From: Muricoccus harenae | GTDB taxonomy: Bacteria; Pseudomonadota; Alphaproteobacteria; Acetobacterales; Acetobacteraceae | Direction: 5' to 3' | DNA length: 64,000 bases | NCBI RefSeq assembly: GCF_009848505.1 | Contig: NZ_WWDL01000026.1 | Coordinates: 28,368 to 92,367, forward strand | In this document: positions 17,157-28,508 of the stretch, in pieces | Layout of the letters: every line of letters starts with the position of its first letter | Position numbering within the stretch: the stretch's first letter is position 1 | Program-made: the position numbers and the translations under genes | The notes under the pieces: model-generated | The model's input: only the letters and a program-made list of their open reading frames with translations | Told to the model about the DNA's origin: nothing | Databases searched by the model: none

Positions 17157-18131
17157 TCAGGCGGCCTGGGGCACGCGCACGCAGCGCGCGGCATGGCCAG
17201 GGACGGGGCTGCGGAAGTCCGGCACCTTGGGCAGGCAGGCCTCCTCCACATAGGGACAGCGGGGGGCGAAGGCGCAGCCCTGCGGCACACGCTCGAGATT
17301 CGGCGGTGCGCCGGGGATGGTGGTTAGGCGTTCTCCCCGCATCCCGGCATGTACCGTGGCGCCGAGCAGGCCCTGGGCATAGGGATGCAGCGGGCCGCGC
17401 ATGAGGTCGCGCACCGGCCCTTCCTCGATGAACTTGCCCGCATACATCACGGCCACCCGGTCCGCGATCTCGCCCGCCACGCCGAGGTCATGCGTCACGA
17501 AGATCACGCCCATGCCCATTTCCTGCTGCAACCGGCGCAGCAGCAGCAAGATCTGGATCTGCACCGTGGCGTCCAGCGCCGTGGTCGGCTCATCCGCCAG
17601 CAGCAGTTTCGGGCGGCAGGACAGGGCGATGGCGATCATCGCGCGCTGCCGCAGCCCGCCCGAAAGCTCATGCGGATAAGCCGCAAGGCGGCGCTTGGCC
17701 GAGGGAATCTGCACCAGTTCCAGCAGCTCCAGCGCCCTCTTGTCGGCCTCGGCGCGGCTCAGCCCCTCATGGCGCATCACCGTCTCGGCGATTTGGCGGC
17801 CGATGGTGAAGACCGGGTCCAGTGCCGTCATCGGCTCCTGAAAGATCATGGAGACGGTGCTGCCGCGGATATCGGCCATCCGCCGCTCGGAGGCCGTGAT
17901 GATGTCGTGCCCGCCGACGCGCACCGTGCCCGAAAGCTTCGTGCGCCGCGGCGGGTTCAAGGCCATCAGGGCGCGCAGCGTCACCGACTTGCCCGAGCCG
18001 CTCTCGCCCAGGATGCAAAGGGATTCCCGCTCCGCCAGGTCGAAGGACACACCGTTGACGGCATTCACAGTGGCGTCGCGGGTGACGAAGCGGACGTTCA
18101 GATCCCGTACATGAACAAGGGATTCACTCAT
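17157..18131 (-). CDS. ABC importer ATPase (DppD-like)
   Basis: A 324-residue ABC ATPase. Seen: Walker A GESGSGKS (about 38-45), signature LSGGLRQR, Walker B LLLADEP, and a C-terminal oligopeptide-type extension with the cysteines of a likely Fe-S or zinc site (GCAFAPRCPYVEEACLP). It powers import together with the DppF-like partner, whose stop it overlaps by 4 bp. Which peptide-like solute is moved is unknown. Confidence 0.94.
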   Translation of the reverse strand: MSESLVHVRDLNVRFVTRDATVNAVNGVSFDLAERESLCILGESGSGKSVTLRALMALNPPRRTKLSGTVRVGGHDIITASERRMADIRGSTVSMIFQEPMTALDPVFTIGRQIAETVMRHEGLSRAEADKRALELLELVQIPSAKRRLAAYPHELSGGLRQRAMIAIALSCRPKLLLADEPTTALDATVQIQILLLLRRLQQEMGMGVIFVTHDLGVAGEIADRVAVMYAGKFIEEGPVRDLMRGPLHPYAQGLLGATVHAGMRGERLTTIPGAPPNLERVPQGCAFAPRCPYVEEACLPKVPDFRSPVPGHAARCVRVPQAA

Positions 18132-19180
18132 GCGGCCACCTTCGGGGCATGGCTGTGCCCGCTGTTCGGAACGACCATCAGGCAGGCCGCCTGCTGCCCC
18201 GCCGGCGCCGGATGCAGCGGCGGCACGGTGGTGGAGCAGACGGGCTCGGCAAAGGCGCAGCGCGTGTGGAAGCGGCAGCCCGAGGGGGGATTGATGGGAT
18301 TGGGCGGATCGCCGGTCAGCGGCGGCTCGGTGCGGCGGAGGTCCGGGTCCATGGAAGGGCGGCTGGCCAGCAGGGCCGCGGTGTAGGGATGCACGGCCGC
18401 GGCATAGATCGTCTCCACCGGCCCGATCTCCGCAACCTTGCCGAGATACATCACCAGCAGCCGGTCCGACATGTACTGCACCACGTTGAGGTCATGGCTG
18501 ATGAAGACATAGGTGAGGCCGAACTGCCCCTTCAGGTCCTGCAGCAGGTTGAGCACCTGCGCCTCCACCGACTTGTCGAGGGCGGAGACCGGCTCGTCGA
18601 GGATCACAAGCCTTGGGCGCAGGGCCAGGGCACGGGCGATGTTGATGCGCTGCCGCTGCCCACCCGAAAGCTCATGCGGGTAGCGTCGCGCGAACTGGTC
18701 CGGGTTCAGCCCCACTGCCGCCAGCAGGTCCCTTGCCCGGCCACGCGCATCGCCGCGTCCCAGCCCATGCACCTGCGGCGCGAAGGCGATGGACTCCTCG
18801 ATGGTCAGGCGCGGGTTCAGGGAGGCGTAGCTGTCCTGGAACACCATCTGCACCTGGCGGCGGTATTCCTTCAGCGGCAGCTCGCGCCCGCCCACCACCT
18901 GCCCGTCGAACACCACCTCGCCGGCGGTCGGTGCCATCAGCGCCATGATCAGGCGCGAGGTGGTGGACTTGCCGCAGCCGGATTCGCCCACGATTCCGAG
19001 CGTCTCGCCCTTGCGCACGTCGAAGTCGATGTTGTCCACCGCCTGCACCACACCCGCGCCCCGGCCCAGGAATCCGGATTTGAGCGGGAAATGCTTCGTC
19101 AGCCCGCGCACGGTCAGCAGCGGCTGGGCGGGGCCGCCGATATCCGGCAGCGGCGGCAAGGTGTCGGATGGAGCCGTCAT
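18128..19180 (-). CDS. ABC importer ATPase (DppF-like)
   Basis: A 350-residue ABC ATPase, first gene of the minus-strand importer operon. Seen: Walker A GESGCGKST (about 63-71), signature LSGGQRQRINIARAL, Walker B LVILDEP, and the C-terminal motif GCRFHTRCAFAEPVC. The start ATG at 19180 gives MTAPSDTLPPLPD, a non-conserved lead before the domain. Transcription is divergent from the second binding-protein gene at 19313; the 132 bp between them must hold both promoters. Confidence 0.94.
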   Translation of the reverse strand: MTAPSDTLPPLPDIGGPAQPLLTVRGLTKHFPLKSGFLGRGAGVVQAVDNIDFDVRKGETLGIVGESGCGKSTTSRLIMALMAPTAGEVVFDGQVVGGRELPLKEYRRQVQMVFQDSYASLNPRLTIEESIAFAPQVHGLGRGDARGRARDLLAAVGLNPDQFARRYPHELSGGQRQRINIARALALRPRLVILDEPVSALDKSVEAQVLNLLQDLKGQFGLTYVFISHDLNVVQYMSDRLLVMYLGKVAEIGPVETIYAAAVHPYTAALLASRPSMDPDLRRTEPPLTGDPPNPINPPSGCRFHTRCAFAEPVCSTTVPPLHPAPAGQQAACLMVVPNSGHSHAPKVAA

Positions 19181-19312
19181 GTCTTTCCCATCGGGCCGGG
19201 CAGGAAGGCACAGCCGTTACGGAGCTTGCAATCCCCAGGCCAGAGCCGCTAGCCGTTATGGCATCGAACTTGCCTGAACCTGGACGCATCGTTATCCACG
19301 GAGAGGGCACGA

Positions 19313-20974
19313 ATGAGGAAGATCACGCGGCGGAGCTGGCTGATGGCCGGCGCCCTGCTCGCCGGCCTGGGCGGCTTCGGCGTCGGCCCGGCCAGTGCCC
19401 AGGAGAAGGTGCTGCGGATCGGCATGACCGCCGCCGACATCCCCCGCACCTCCGGCCAGCCCGACCAGGGCTTCGAGGGGAACCGCTTCACCGGCATCCC
19501 GATGTATGACGCGTTGGTGAACTGGGACCTCTCCAGCGCCGACAAGCCCTCCGTCATCATCCCCGGCCTGGCTACCGAATGGCGGGTGGACGAGAGCGAC
19601 AAGACCAAGTGGCGCTTCACCCTGCGCCAGGGCGTGAAGTTCCATGACGGCAGTCCCTTCAATGCCGCCGCCGTCGTTTGGAACGTCCAGAAGGTGCTGG
19701 ACCAGTCCGCGCCGCATTACGACGCCGCCCAGGTCGGCCTGACCGTCAGCCGCATGCCAACGCTGAAGTCCGCCCGCGCCATCTCCGACCATGAGGTCGA
19801 GCTGACGACGAGCGAGCCAGACAGCTTCCTGCCGATCAACCTCACAAACCTCTTCATCGCCTCCCCCACGCATTGGGCGGCGAAGCTGGCCGCCGTGCCG
19901 GCCAGCGTGACGGATGCCCGCCAGCGCTCCAACCAGGCCTGGGCCGCCTTCGCCGGCGATCCCTCCGGCACCGGGCCCTTCCGCGGCACCCGCCTGGTTC
20001 CGCGCGAGCGCTTCGAGATGGTGGCCAACCGCGACTACTGGGATTCGGCCCGTCGCCCGAAGGTGGACCGCGTGGTCCTGCTGCCCATTCCCGAGGCGAA
20101 CACCCGCACCGCCGCCCTGCTGGGCTACCAGGTCGACTGGATCGAGGCGCCGGCGCCGGATGCGGTGCAGCAGATCACGTCGCGCGGCTTCAAGATGTAC
20201 CAGAACGCCCAGCCGCATGTCTGGCCCTGGCAGTTCTCCTTCGCGGAAGGTTCGCCCTGGCTGGACCGCCGCGTCCGCCATGCCGCCAATCTCTGCGTGG
20301 ACCGTTCGGAGCTGAAGACCCTCCTTTCGGGCCTGATGGAGGTTCCGCAGGGCACGGTCGGTCCCGGCCACCCCTGGTGGGGCAATCCGTCCTTCAAGAT
20401 CCGCTATGATCTCGCCGAGGCGCAGCGGCTGATGCGGGAGGCCGGACATTCCGCGCAGAACCCGCTGCGGGTGAAGATCCTCACCTCCGCCTCGGGCTCC
20501 GGCCAGATGCAGCCGCTGACCATGAACGAGTTCATGCAGGAGGCCCTCCGCGCCTGCTACTTCGACGTGCAGCTCGAGGTTGGCGAGTGGAACGCCATCT
20601 TCAACAATTGGCGCGAGGGGGCGCGTAGCCCGGGTGCCCGCGGGGCGAATGCCACCAATATCAGCTTCGCCGCCATGGATCCCTTCTTCGCCATGGTCCG
20701 CTTCGTGGCCACCGCCGCGCAGCCGCCGGTCTCGAACAACTGGGGCTATTTCTCCAACCCCGAGTTCGACCAGCTCATCGCCACCGCCCGCACCACCTTC
20801 GACGGGCCGGGGCGTGACGCCGCCCTGGCAAAGCTGCATGCCCGCATCGTGGAGGAAGCCCCCTTTCTTTGGATCGCGCATGACGTCGGCCCCCGCGCCA
20901 TCTCCCCACGCGTGAGCGGCGTTGTGCAGCCACGCAGCTGGTTCATCGACATCGCAACCATGTCGATGAACTGA
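19313..20974 (+). CDS. ABC importer solute-binding protein, family 5 (paralog)
   Basis: A 553-residue family 5 binding protein with a twin-arginine-like leader (TRRSWLMAG, cleavage after ASAQ near 30). It aligns along its length with the protein at 13539: ADIPRTSGQPDQG against ADIPLTAGQPDRG, LRQGVKFHDGS against LREGVKFHDGS, and NPSFKIRYD against NPSFKVRYD. It is divergently transcribed from the ATPases. The two proteins probably serve the same permease with different ligands, which is inference. A terminator hairpin follows at 20999. Confidence 0.92.
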   Translation: MRKITRRSWLMAGALLAGLGGFGVGPASAQEKVLRIGMTAADIPRTSGQPDQGFEGNRFTGIPMYDALVNWDLSSADKPSVIIPGLATEWRVDESDKTKWRFTLRQGVKFHDGSPFNAAAVVWNVQKVLDQSAPHYDAAQVGLTVSRMPTLKSARAISDHEVELTTSEPDSFLPINLTNLFIASPTHWAAKLAAVPASVTDARQRSNQAWAAFAGDPSGTGPFRGTRLVPRERFEMVANRDYWDSARRPKVDRVVLLPIPEANTRTAALLGYQVDWIEAPAPDAVQQITSRGFKMYQNAQPHVWPWQFSFAEGSPWLDRRVRHAANLCVDRSELKTLLSGLMEVPQGTVGPGHPWWGNPSFKIRYDLAEAQRLMREAGHSAQNPLRVKILTSASGSGQMQPLTMNEFMQEALRACYFDVQLEVGEWNAIFNNWREGARSPGARGANATNISFAAMDPFFAMVRFVATAAQPPVSNNWGYFSNPEFDQLIATARTTFDGPGRDAALAKLHARIVEEAPFLWIAHDVGPRAISPRVSGVVQPRSWFIDIATMSMN

Positions 20975-20998
20975 TCCCGACACCCTCCCAGGTTCGGA

Positions 20999-21034
20999 CG
21001 GGCCGTTTCCTTGCCGGGACGGCCCGTTCCTTTT
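20999..21034 (+). terminator. Rho-independent terminator
   Basis: CGGGCCGT (20999-21006), a 12-nt loop, ACGGCCCG (21019-21026), then TTCCTTTT: a perfect 8-bp GC-rich stem with a T-rich tail just after the binding-protein stop. Confidence 0.8.
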
Positions 21035-21163
21035 GGCCGAGCTGCACCGGCTCGCCTCCATCGATCTGCGGGACTCGCGCGTCCGTGTCCACCAGCCCCC
21101 CGTTTCGACATAGCTGAAAGCTGCCATACTCAGCGCGCTCGCTCGGGAGGACCCATAAGAAAC

Positions 21164-22432
21164 ATGACGACAAGGCCGGTTCCTTCGGTGCCCCTGGCGC
21201 GCTCCGCCATGGCCTATGTCCTTGCCGGAGGACGCGGCTCCCGCCTGTTGGAACTGACCGACCGCCGAGCCAAACCCGCCGTCTTCTTCGGTGCCAAGTC
21301 CCGCATCATCGACTTCGCCCTCTCGAATGCCATCAACTCGGGCATCCGCCGCATCGGGGTAGCGACGCAGTACAAGGCGCACAGCCTCATCCGCCACATG
21401 CAGCGCGGCTGGAACTTCCTGCGCCCCGAGCGGAACGAGAGCTTCGACATCCTCCCCGCAAGCCAGCGTGTGTCGGAGACGGAGTGGTATTCCGGCACGG
21501 CCGACGCCGTGTTCCAGAACATCGACATCATAGACAGCTATGGTCCCCGCTACATGGTCATCCTGGCCGGGGACCATGTCTACAAGATGGACTATGAGGT
21601 GATGCTGCAGCGCCACGTCTCCTCGGGCGCCGAGGTGACGGTGGCCTGCATCGAGGTGCCGCGGCTGGAGGCCAGCGCCTTCGGCGTCATGCATGTCGAC
21701 GAATCCGACCGCATCATCTCCTTCCTGGAGAAGCCGGCCGATCCGCCCCCTATTCCCGGACGCCCGGACGTGGCCCTCGCCTCCATGGGCATCTATGTCT
21801 TCGAGACGCGGCTCCTGATGGAGGAGTTGCGCCGGGACGCTGCCAATCCCGAGTCCAGCCGTGACTTCGGCAAGGACATCATCCCCGCCCTGGTCGCGCG
21901 CGGTACCGCCGTCGCGCACCGGTTCGAGGAATCCTGTGTTCGCTCCGGCCACGAGGCCGAATCTTATTGGCGCGACGTGGGCACGCTGGACGCCTATTGG
22001 CAGGCGAATATCGACCTGACGGATGTGGTCCCCTCGCTCGACATCTATGACCGCGACTGGCCGATCTGGACCTATGGCGAGGTGACGCCGCCCGCCAAGT
22101 TCGTGTTGGACGATGAGGGGCGCCGCGGCATGGCGGTGGATTCTCTCGTCGCCGGCGGCTGCATCGTCTCCGGTTCCCATGTCCGGCGCTCGCTGCTCTT
22201 CTCCAATGCCCGCGTTCATTCCTACGGCCAGGTGGAGGGCTGCGTGCTGCTGCCCGGCGTGGAGGTCGGGCGCCATGCACGGCTGCGGAAGGTGGTGGTG
22301 GACAGCGGCGTCATCCTGCCCGAGGGACTGGTGGTGGGCGAGGACCCCAAGGAGGACGCGCGGCGCTTCCGCCGCTCGGCTGGCGGCGTCTGCCTCATCA
22401 CCCAGCCCATGATCGACGCCCTGACGAAATGA
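21164..22432 (+). CDS. glgC: Glucose-1-phosphate adenylyltransferase
   Basis: A 422-residue ADP-glucose pyrophosphorylase, the committed step of bacterial glycogen synthesis (glucose-1-phosphate + ATP to ADP-glucose). Seen: nucleotide-binding loop AGGRGSRL (21-28), [10 protein letters not shown], the catalytic-region block [20 protein letters not shown], and a C-terminal left-handed helix domain with a regulatory role in this family. The start at 21164 gives [29 protein letters not shown] lies 13 nt upstream, a rather long gap. Upstream in-frame residues look noncoding. It overlaps glgA by 4 bp. Confidence 0.96.
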   Translation: MTTRPVPSVPLARSAMAYVLAGGRGSRLLELTDRRAKPAVFFGAKSRIIDFALSNAINSGIRRIGVATQYKAHSLIRHMQRGWNFLRPERNESFDILPASQRVSETEWYSGTADAVFQNIDIIDSYGPRYMVILAGDHVYKMDYEVMLQRHVSSGAEVTVACIEVPRLEASAFGVMHVDESDRIISFLEKPADPPPIPGRPDVALASMGIYVFETRLLMEELRRDAANPESSRDFGKDIIPALVARGTAVAHRFEESCVRSGHEAESYWRDVGTLDAYWQANIDLTDVVPSLDIYDRDWPIWTYGEVTPPAKFVLDDEGRRGMAVDSLVAGGCIVSGSHVRRSLLFSNARVHSYGQVEGCVLLPGVEVGRHARLRKVVVDSGVILPEGLVVGEDPKEDARRFRRSAGGVCLITQPMIDALTK

Positions 22433-23880
22433 ACGCGCTGCGCGTCCTTTCGGTCGCCTCCGAATGCTTTCCGCTGGTTAAGACTGGCGGGCTGGCGGAT
22501 GTGGTGGGGGCCCTGCCGGCGGCACTCGCGGCCGAATCGGTGGCGGTCCGGACTTTGGTGCCCGGCTATCCAGGAGTGATCGCCAAGGTCGGCAAGGCCG
22601 ATCCCCTTCACGCATTCGACGATCTTTTCGGCGGTCCTGCGCGGATTCTGGCTGCCCATGCGGCAGGGCTGGACCTGCTGGTCCTCGATGCCCCGCATCT
22701 CTACGCCCGCGCGGGCGGCCCCTATTCGGACCCGCAGGGCCGGGACTGGGCCGACAACCCGCAGCGCTTTGCCGCCCTCTGCTGGGCCGCCGCCGAGATC
22801 GGGCGCGGCGCCTTGCCCGGCTGGCGGCCGGATGTGGTGCATGCGCATGACTGGCAGGCGGGCCTCGTTCCCGCCTATCTCCATTATGGCGGCAGGCCAC
22901 GGCCCGGCACCGTCTTCACCGTCCACAACCTGGCCTTCCAGGGCCAGTGCGACGCTTCCCTACTCGCCGCCCTGCGCCTGCCGCCGGAGGCCTGGGGGCT
23001 GGACGGGGTGGAATATTACGGCGCGATCGGAACGCTGAAGGCGGGATTGCGCCTGTCGGATCGCATCACCACCGTCTCCCCCACCTATGCGCGGGAGATC
23101 GCGACGCCGGCGGAGGGGATGGGGCTGGATGGGCTCCTTCGTGCCCGGGCCGGCGTGCTGCACGGGATCCTGAACGGGATCGACGAAGTCGCCTGGAACC
23201 CCGCCGCGGATCCCCACCTTGCCGCATCCTTCGATGCGGAGCATCCGGAGGGGCGGGAAGCTAACCGCTCCGCCCTGCGCGCCCGAATGGGACTTGAGGA
23301 CGCTCCCGAGGCGCTGGTGATCGGCGTGGTCACCCGCCTCACCGGCCAGAAAGGCATGGATCTGCTGCTGGAGGCCCTGCCGGTCCTGCTCGGCCATGGC
23401 ATGCGCCTCGCGCTGCTGGGCGCCGGCGAGCCGGGGCTCGAAGCCGGCTTCCTGGCCGCCGCCGCAGCCCATCCCGGCCGGATCGGGGTGCAGATCGGCT
23501 ATGACGAAGCCCTCGCGCATCTGATCCAGGGCGGTTGCGATGCCCTTCTCGTTCCCTCGCGCTTCGAGCCTTGCGGCCTCACCCAACTCTGTGCCCTGCG
23601 CTATGGCGCCCTTCCCGTGGTCGCGCGGGTGGGCGGGCTGGCCGATACGGTGATCGATGCGAATGAGGCAGCGCTTGCCATGAAAGTGGCCACCGGTCTG
23701 CAATTCGCCCCCACCACGGCGCCGGTCCTGGAATCCGCACTGGCCCGGCTGGCCGCCTTGTGGCAGGACCGCGCCACTTGGGCCGCGACCCAGGCAAATG
23801 CCTTGCATGCCCCCGTCGGCTGGGCGCGGTCCGCCGCCCGCTATGCGGCAGTCTACCGGGAGCTCAGTGGGGCAGGCTAA
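22429..23880 (+). CDS. glgA: Glycogen synthase (ADP-glucose)
   Basis: A 483-residue GT5 glycogen synthase that adds glucose from ADP-glucose to the alpha-1,4 chain. Seen: the ADP-glucose binding motif [10 protein letters not shown] (18-27), [13 protein letters not shown], and the C-terminal [16 protein letters not shown] block. Length matches the family. The start ATG overlaps the glgC stop (ATGA), so the two are translationally coupled. No branching enzyme glgB or debranching glgX is found in the window. Confidence 0.96.
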   Translation: MNALRVLSVASECFPLVKTGGLADVVGALPAALAAESVAVRTLVPGYPGVIAKVGKADPLHAFDDLFGGPARILAAHAAGLDLLVLDAPHLYARAGGPYSDPQGRDWADNPQRFAALCWAAAEIGRGALPGWRPDVVHAHDWQAGLVPAYLHYGGRPRPGTVFTVHNLAFQGQCDASLLAALRLPPEAWGLDGVEYYGAIGTLKAGLRLSDRITTVSPTYAREIATPAEGMGLDGLLRARAGVLHGILNGIDEVAWNPAADPHLAASFDAEHPEGREANRSALRARMGLEDAPEALVIGVVTRLTGQKGMDLLLEALPVLLGHGMRLALLGAGEPGLEAGFLAAAAAHPGRIGVQIGYDEALAHLIQGGCDALLVPSRFEPCGLTQLCALRYGALPVVARVGGLADTVIDANEAALAMKVATGLQFAPTTAPVLESALARLAALWQDRATWAATQANALHAPVGWARSAARYAAVYRELSGAG

Positions 23881-23973
23881 TTCGCGTCCTGCGCGCACTA
23901 TCCCCGGCAGACTCGCGTTTCACGTTTACAAGCGATCTTTCCCAGGAGATGGAAAAGCTCGTACAGGACGGCA

Positions 23974-26454
<2,481 letters not shown>

Positions 26455-26490
26455 ACCGGTTCAGCGTTGGCGGACGCGGTGCGCGGAAAC

Positions 26491-26736
26491 CTAATGGTGC
26501 AGCCGCTTTATCATTTCCTGCGCAGCGGCCTCCACCTCCTCCACCAGGATGGTCCGGATGGCCGCGCCATCCAGCCGGCCGGCAGGGCCGCTCCGCTCGA
26601 ACAGTTCGACGAGTTGTCGCACCTCCTCCGCTGCGGAGCGGAGATAGGTGATCGGATCATCGCTCTTTCGCAGGCCTTCCTCGAGAACGGTGCGGATGGC
26701 GGCGGCCATTGTCCTCCGCAACGTCTCCTCGCACAT
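26491..26736 (-). CDS. Small helical protein of unknown function
   Basis: An 81-residue, mostly helical, charged product (MCEETLRRTMAAAIRTVLEE to AAAQEMIKRLHH). It opposes the flanking glg and bcs genes and ends 36 bp after glgP. I do not recognise the family. The amphipathic pattern looks like a real protein rather than a shadow, but an overlapping plus-strand frame (26467-26877) exists and looks less protein-like. Confidence 0.5.
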   Translation of the reverse strand: MCEETLRRTMAAAIRTVLEEGLRKSDDPITYLRSAAEEVRQLVELFERSGPAGRLDGAAIRTILVEEVEAAAQEMIKRLHH

Positions 26737-27027
26737 CTGCCCATCCTGTCCGTAGCACCAATCTTTCGAACGTATACCATGCGTGATCGCTGGCCGGAAC
26801 GTTACACATCATCCGGATTACATCTTCTGTTGTGCAGTCCGCACTTCTCCGCATCACAACCCGATCATGCACGATAATTTCTAGGCTTCAGAGGACGAAT
26901 GCGCGTTGCCGCAAGGCACCGCACCCGCTGATGGACGGTCCAGGGCGCGTCTGCTCGCATGGGTAGCAGGAACAATGTCCTCTTCCCGGTTTACGGACCA
27001 ATGCCTATGCTGTCCTAAGTCATCAAG
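26737..27027. other. Gene-free stretch upstream of the cellulose operon
   Basis: About 290 bp between the small minus-strand CDS and the proline-rich gene. Part of it (26760-26890) is clearly more AT-rich than its surroundings, as expected for promoter DNA of the cellulose operon on one side and the small protein on the other. I could not assign -35/-10 boxes or an operator. Confidence 0.5.
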
Positions 27028-27687
27028 ATGAGGGTTTCAGCCCGCGTGGACGAGCCGATCGATCGCCTTCTGCGCGCCTGTGGGCTGCGGAGCTTTTCTT
27101 ACCTTCGCTATCCCCCCGTGCAGATCGAGATGTGGGCGCCGGAGCCCGCAGCCGAAGCGCCGGCCGCTCCGCAGGACGAAGTCAGGTTGACCGAGGAATC
27201 ATCGCCGCCGCTCGCAGCCGCAACGCCTACGGCAGCATCAGCCGCGGTCACACCGCTCGCGCGCGGCGCGCAGCGCGTCAGCCTCACCCGGCTGCACCGT
27301 CCGCCGCGTCCCCGCCCGGAACCCCCAGCCGCCCCGCCGGCCGCCTTCGCGCATGAACCGTCGGCGCGCCCGCAGGTCGTGCGACGCCTGCCCCGCCCCG
27401 CTCCGGCCTCCCTCCAGGTGCCCGCTCCCTTGCCATCGGCGCCCCTGCCCGAGCCGCCGCTGAGGCGACATGCCGCGCTGGCCCCGGCTCGTTCCGCTGC
27501 CCCGCCGCCGCCGGCTGCGCGGCGCTTCGCCCTGCTTGATGAGATTTCGGCCGAGGCCGCACCGCCGCGCGCCGCGCCGCGGGCCCGCGAGCCCGTTTCC
27601 CCGCCTCCCCCTCCTGCGCCCGAGGCCCCGCCTGCCCCGCCACGCCTGCGGGTGCGGCGGCGCGTCCAGCCTGGGGGCAGCACGTAA
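27028..27687 (+). CDS. Proline-rich protein at the head of the cellulose operon (BcsP/BcsR-like N-terminus?)
   Basis: Up to 219 residues. The first 35 contain a short helix-like block DRLLRACGLRSFSYLRYPP; the rest is low-complexity Pro/Ala/Arg. Small proteins with a leading L..G....Y block (BcsP, BcsR) sit beside bcsQ in other cellulose operons, so a regulatory role in cellulose synthesis is possible but not shown. The ATG at 27028 has a weak ribosome site; a GTG at 27046 lies 11 nt after GAGGG and would give VDEPIDRLLRACG. The stop overlaps the bcsQ start (TAATG), supporting cotranscription. Confidence 0.6.
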   Translation: MRVSARVDEPIDRLLRACGLRSFSYLRYPPVQIEMWAPEPAAEAPAAPQDEVRLTEESSPPLAAATPTAASAAVTPLARGAQRVSLTRLHRPPRPRPEPPAAPPAAFAHEPSARPQVVRRLPRPAPASLQVPAPLPSAPLPEPPLRRHAALAPARSAAPPPPAARRFALLDEISAEAAPPRAAPRAREPVSPPPPPAPEAPPAPPRLRVRRRVQPGGST

Positions 27688-28508
27688 TGCCGCTCCTCGC
27701 CTTCGTCTCGCCCAAGGGCGGTGTCGGGAAAACCACGCTCGCCGCCAATGTGGCCGCCCTGCTGGCCGCGCGCGGCCATGACGTGCTCGGCCTGGACCTG
27801 GATCCCCAGAACGCCCTCCGCCTGCATCTCGGCCTGCCGGTGCGGGACGAGGAGGGCTTCGTCACGAGCCTGGGCAGCGGCATCGCCTGGCGCGCCGCTT
27901 TGCGGCAAACGCCCTATGGCGTCTCCCTCCTGCCCCATGGCGGAGCGGAGCCGCGTCAGGCGCTGGAGCTGACCCGCTTGCTGATGGACCGGCCAGAGAT
28001 CCTGGCCGATCCGGTCCGCGAGATGCTGGCCGACCCGCTCCGCATCCTGGTGGTGGACAGCCCTCCCGGCCCCTCTCCCGCCCTCTTGGCCCTCATGCCG
28101 ATGCTGGACCTGCCGGTGGTGGTGCTGCTGGCCGATGGCGGCAGCGCCTCCCTCATCCCGCAGATCGCCGATGACCGCTTCCTCGGGCGCGGCACGCTCG
28201 CGACCCGGGCAGCGGATCGCGCGGTGCTGGTGCTGAACCAGATCGAGCTGGACACGCCCCTCTCCACAGCCGTGCTCGACTGCGCGCAGGCGATGCTGGG
28301 CAGCCGCCTCCTCGGCGTCGTCGCTCGGGATCCGGCGGTGGCGGAGGCGCTGGCCGACCGCCGCCTGCCGGTGGAGGCCGCAGGCGGACGGGCCGCCGAG
28401 GACCTCTCCCTGATCGCCGAAACGCTTCTCGGCCGCCTTTCCCTGCCGCCACCCGCCGCACCGGACAGCGGCCGTTCCGCACTCACCAACTGGGGACTCC
28501 GCAGATGA
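27687..28508 (+). CDS. bcsQ: Cellulose biosynthesis ParA-like ATPase
   Basis: A 273-residue MinD/ParA-type P-loop ATPase of the BcsQ family. Seen: deviant Walker A KGGVGKTT (10-17), GLDLDPQNALRLHLG, and VVDSPPGPSP as Walker B region. In other bacteria BcsQ helps place or enable the cellulose machinery at the pole or membrane. It overlaps the proline-rich gene by 1 bp and bcsAB by 4 bp, so it is translationally coupled to the synthase. Confidence 0.93.
   Translation: MPLLAFVSPKGGVGKTTLAANVAALLAARGHDVLGLDLDPQNALRLHLGLPVRDEEGFVTSLGSGIAWRAALRQTPYGVSLLPHGGAEPRQALELTRLLMDRPEILADPVREMLADPLRILVVDSPPGPSPALLALMPMLDLPVVVLLADGGSASLIPQIADDRFLGRGTLATRAADRAVLVLNQIELDTPLSTAVLDCAQAMLGSRLLGVVARDPAVAEALADRRLPVEAAGGRAAEDLSLIAETLLGRLSLPPPAAPDSGRSALTNWGLRR

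Noticed and set aside
19292..22276. 994-residue minus-strand open frame
   Set aside because: Antisense to a binding protein and glgC; low-complexity Gly/Arg/His composition and no domain.
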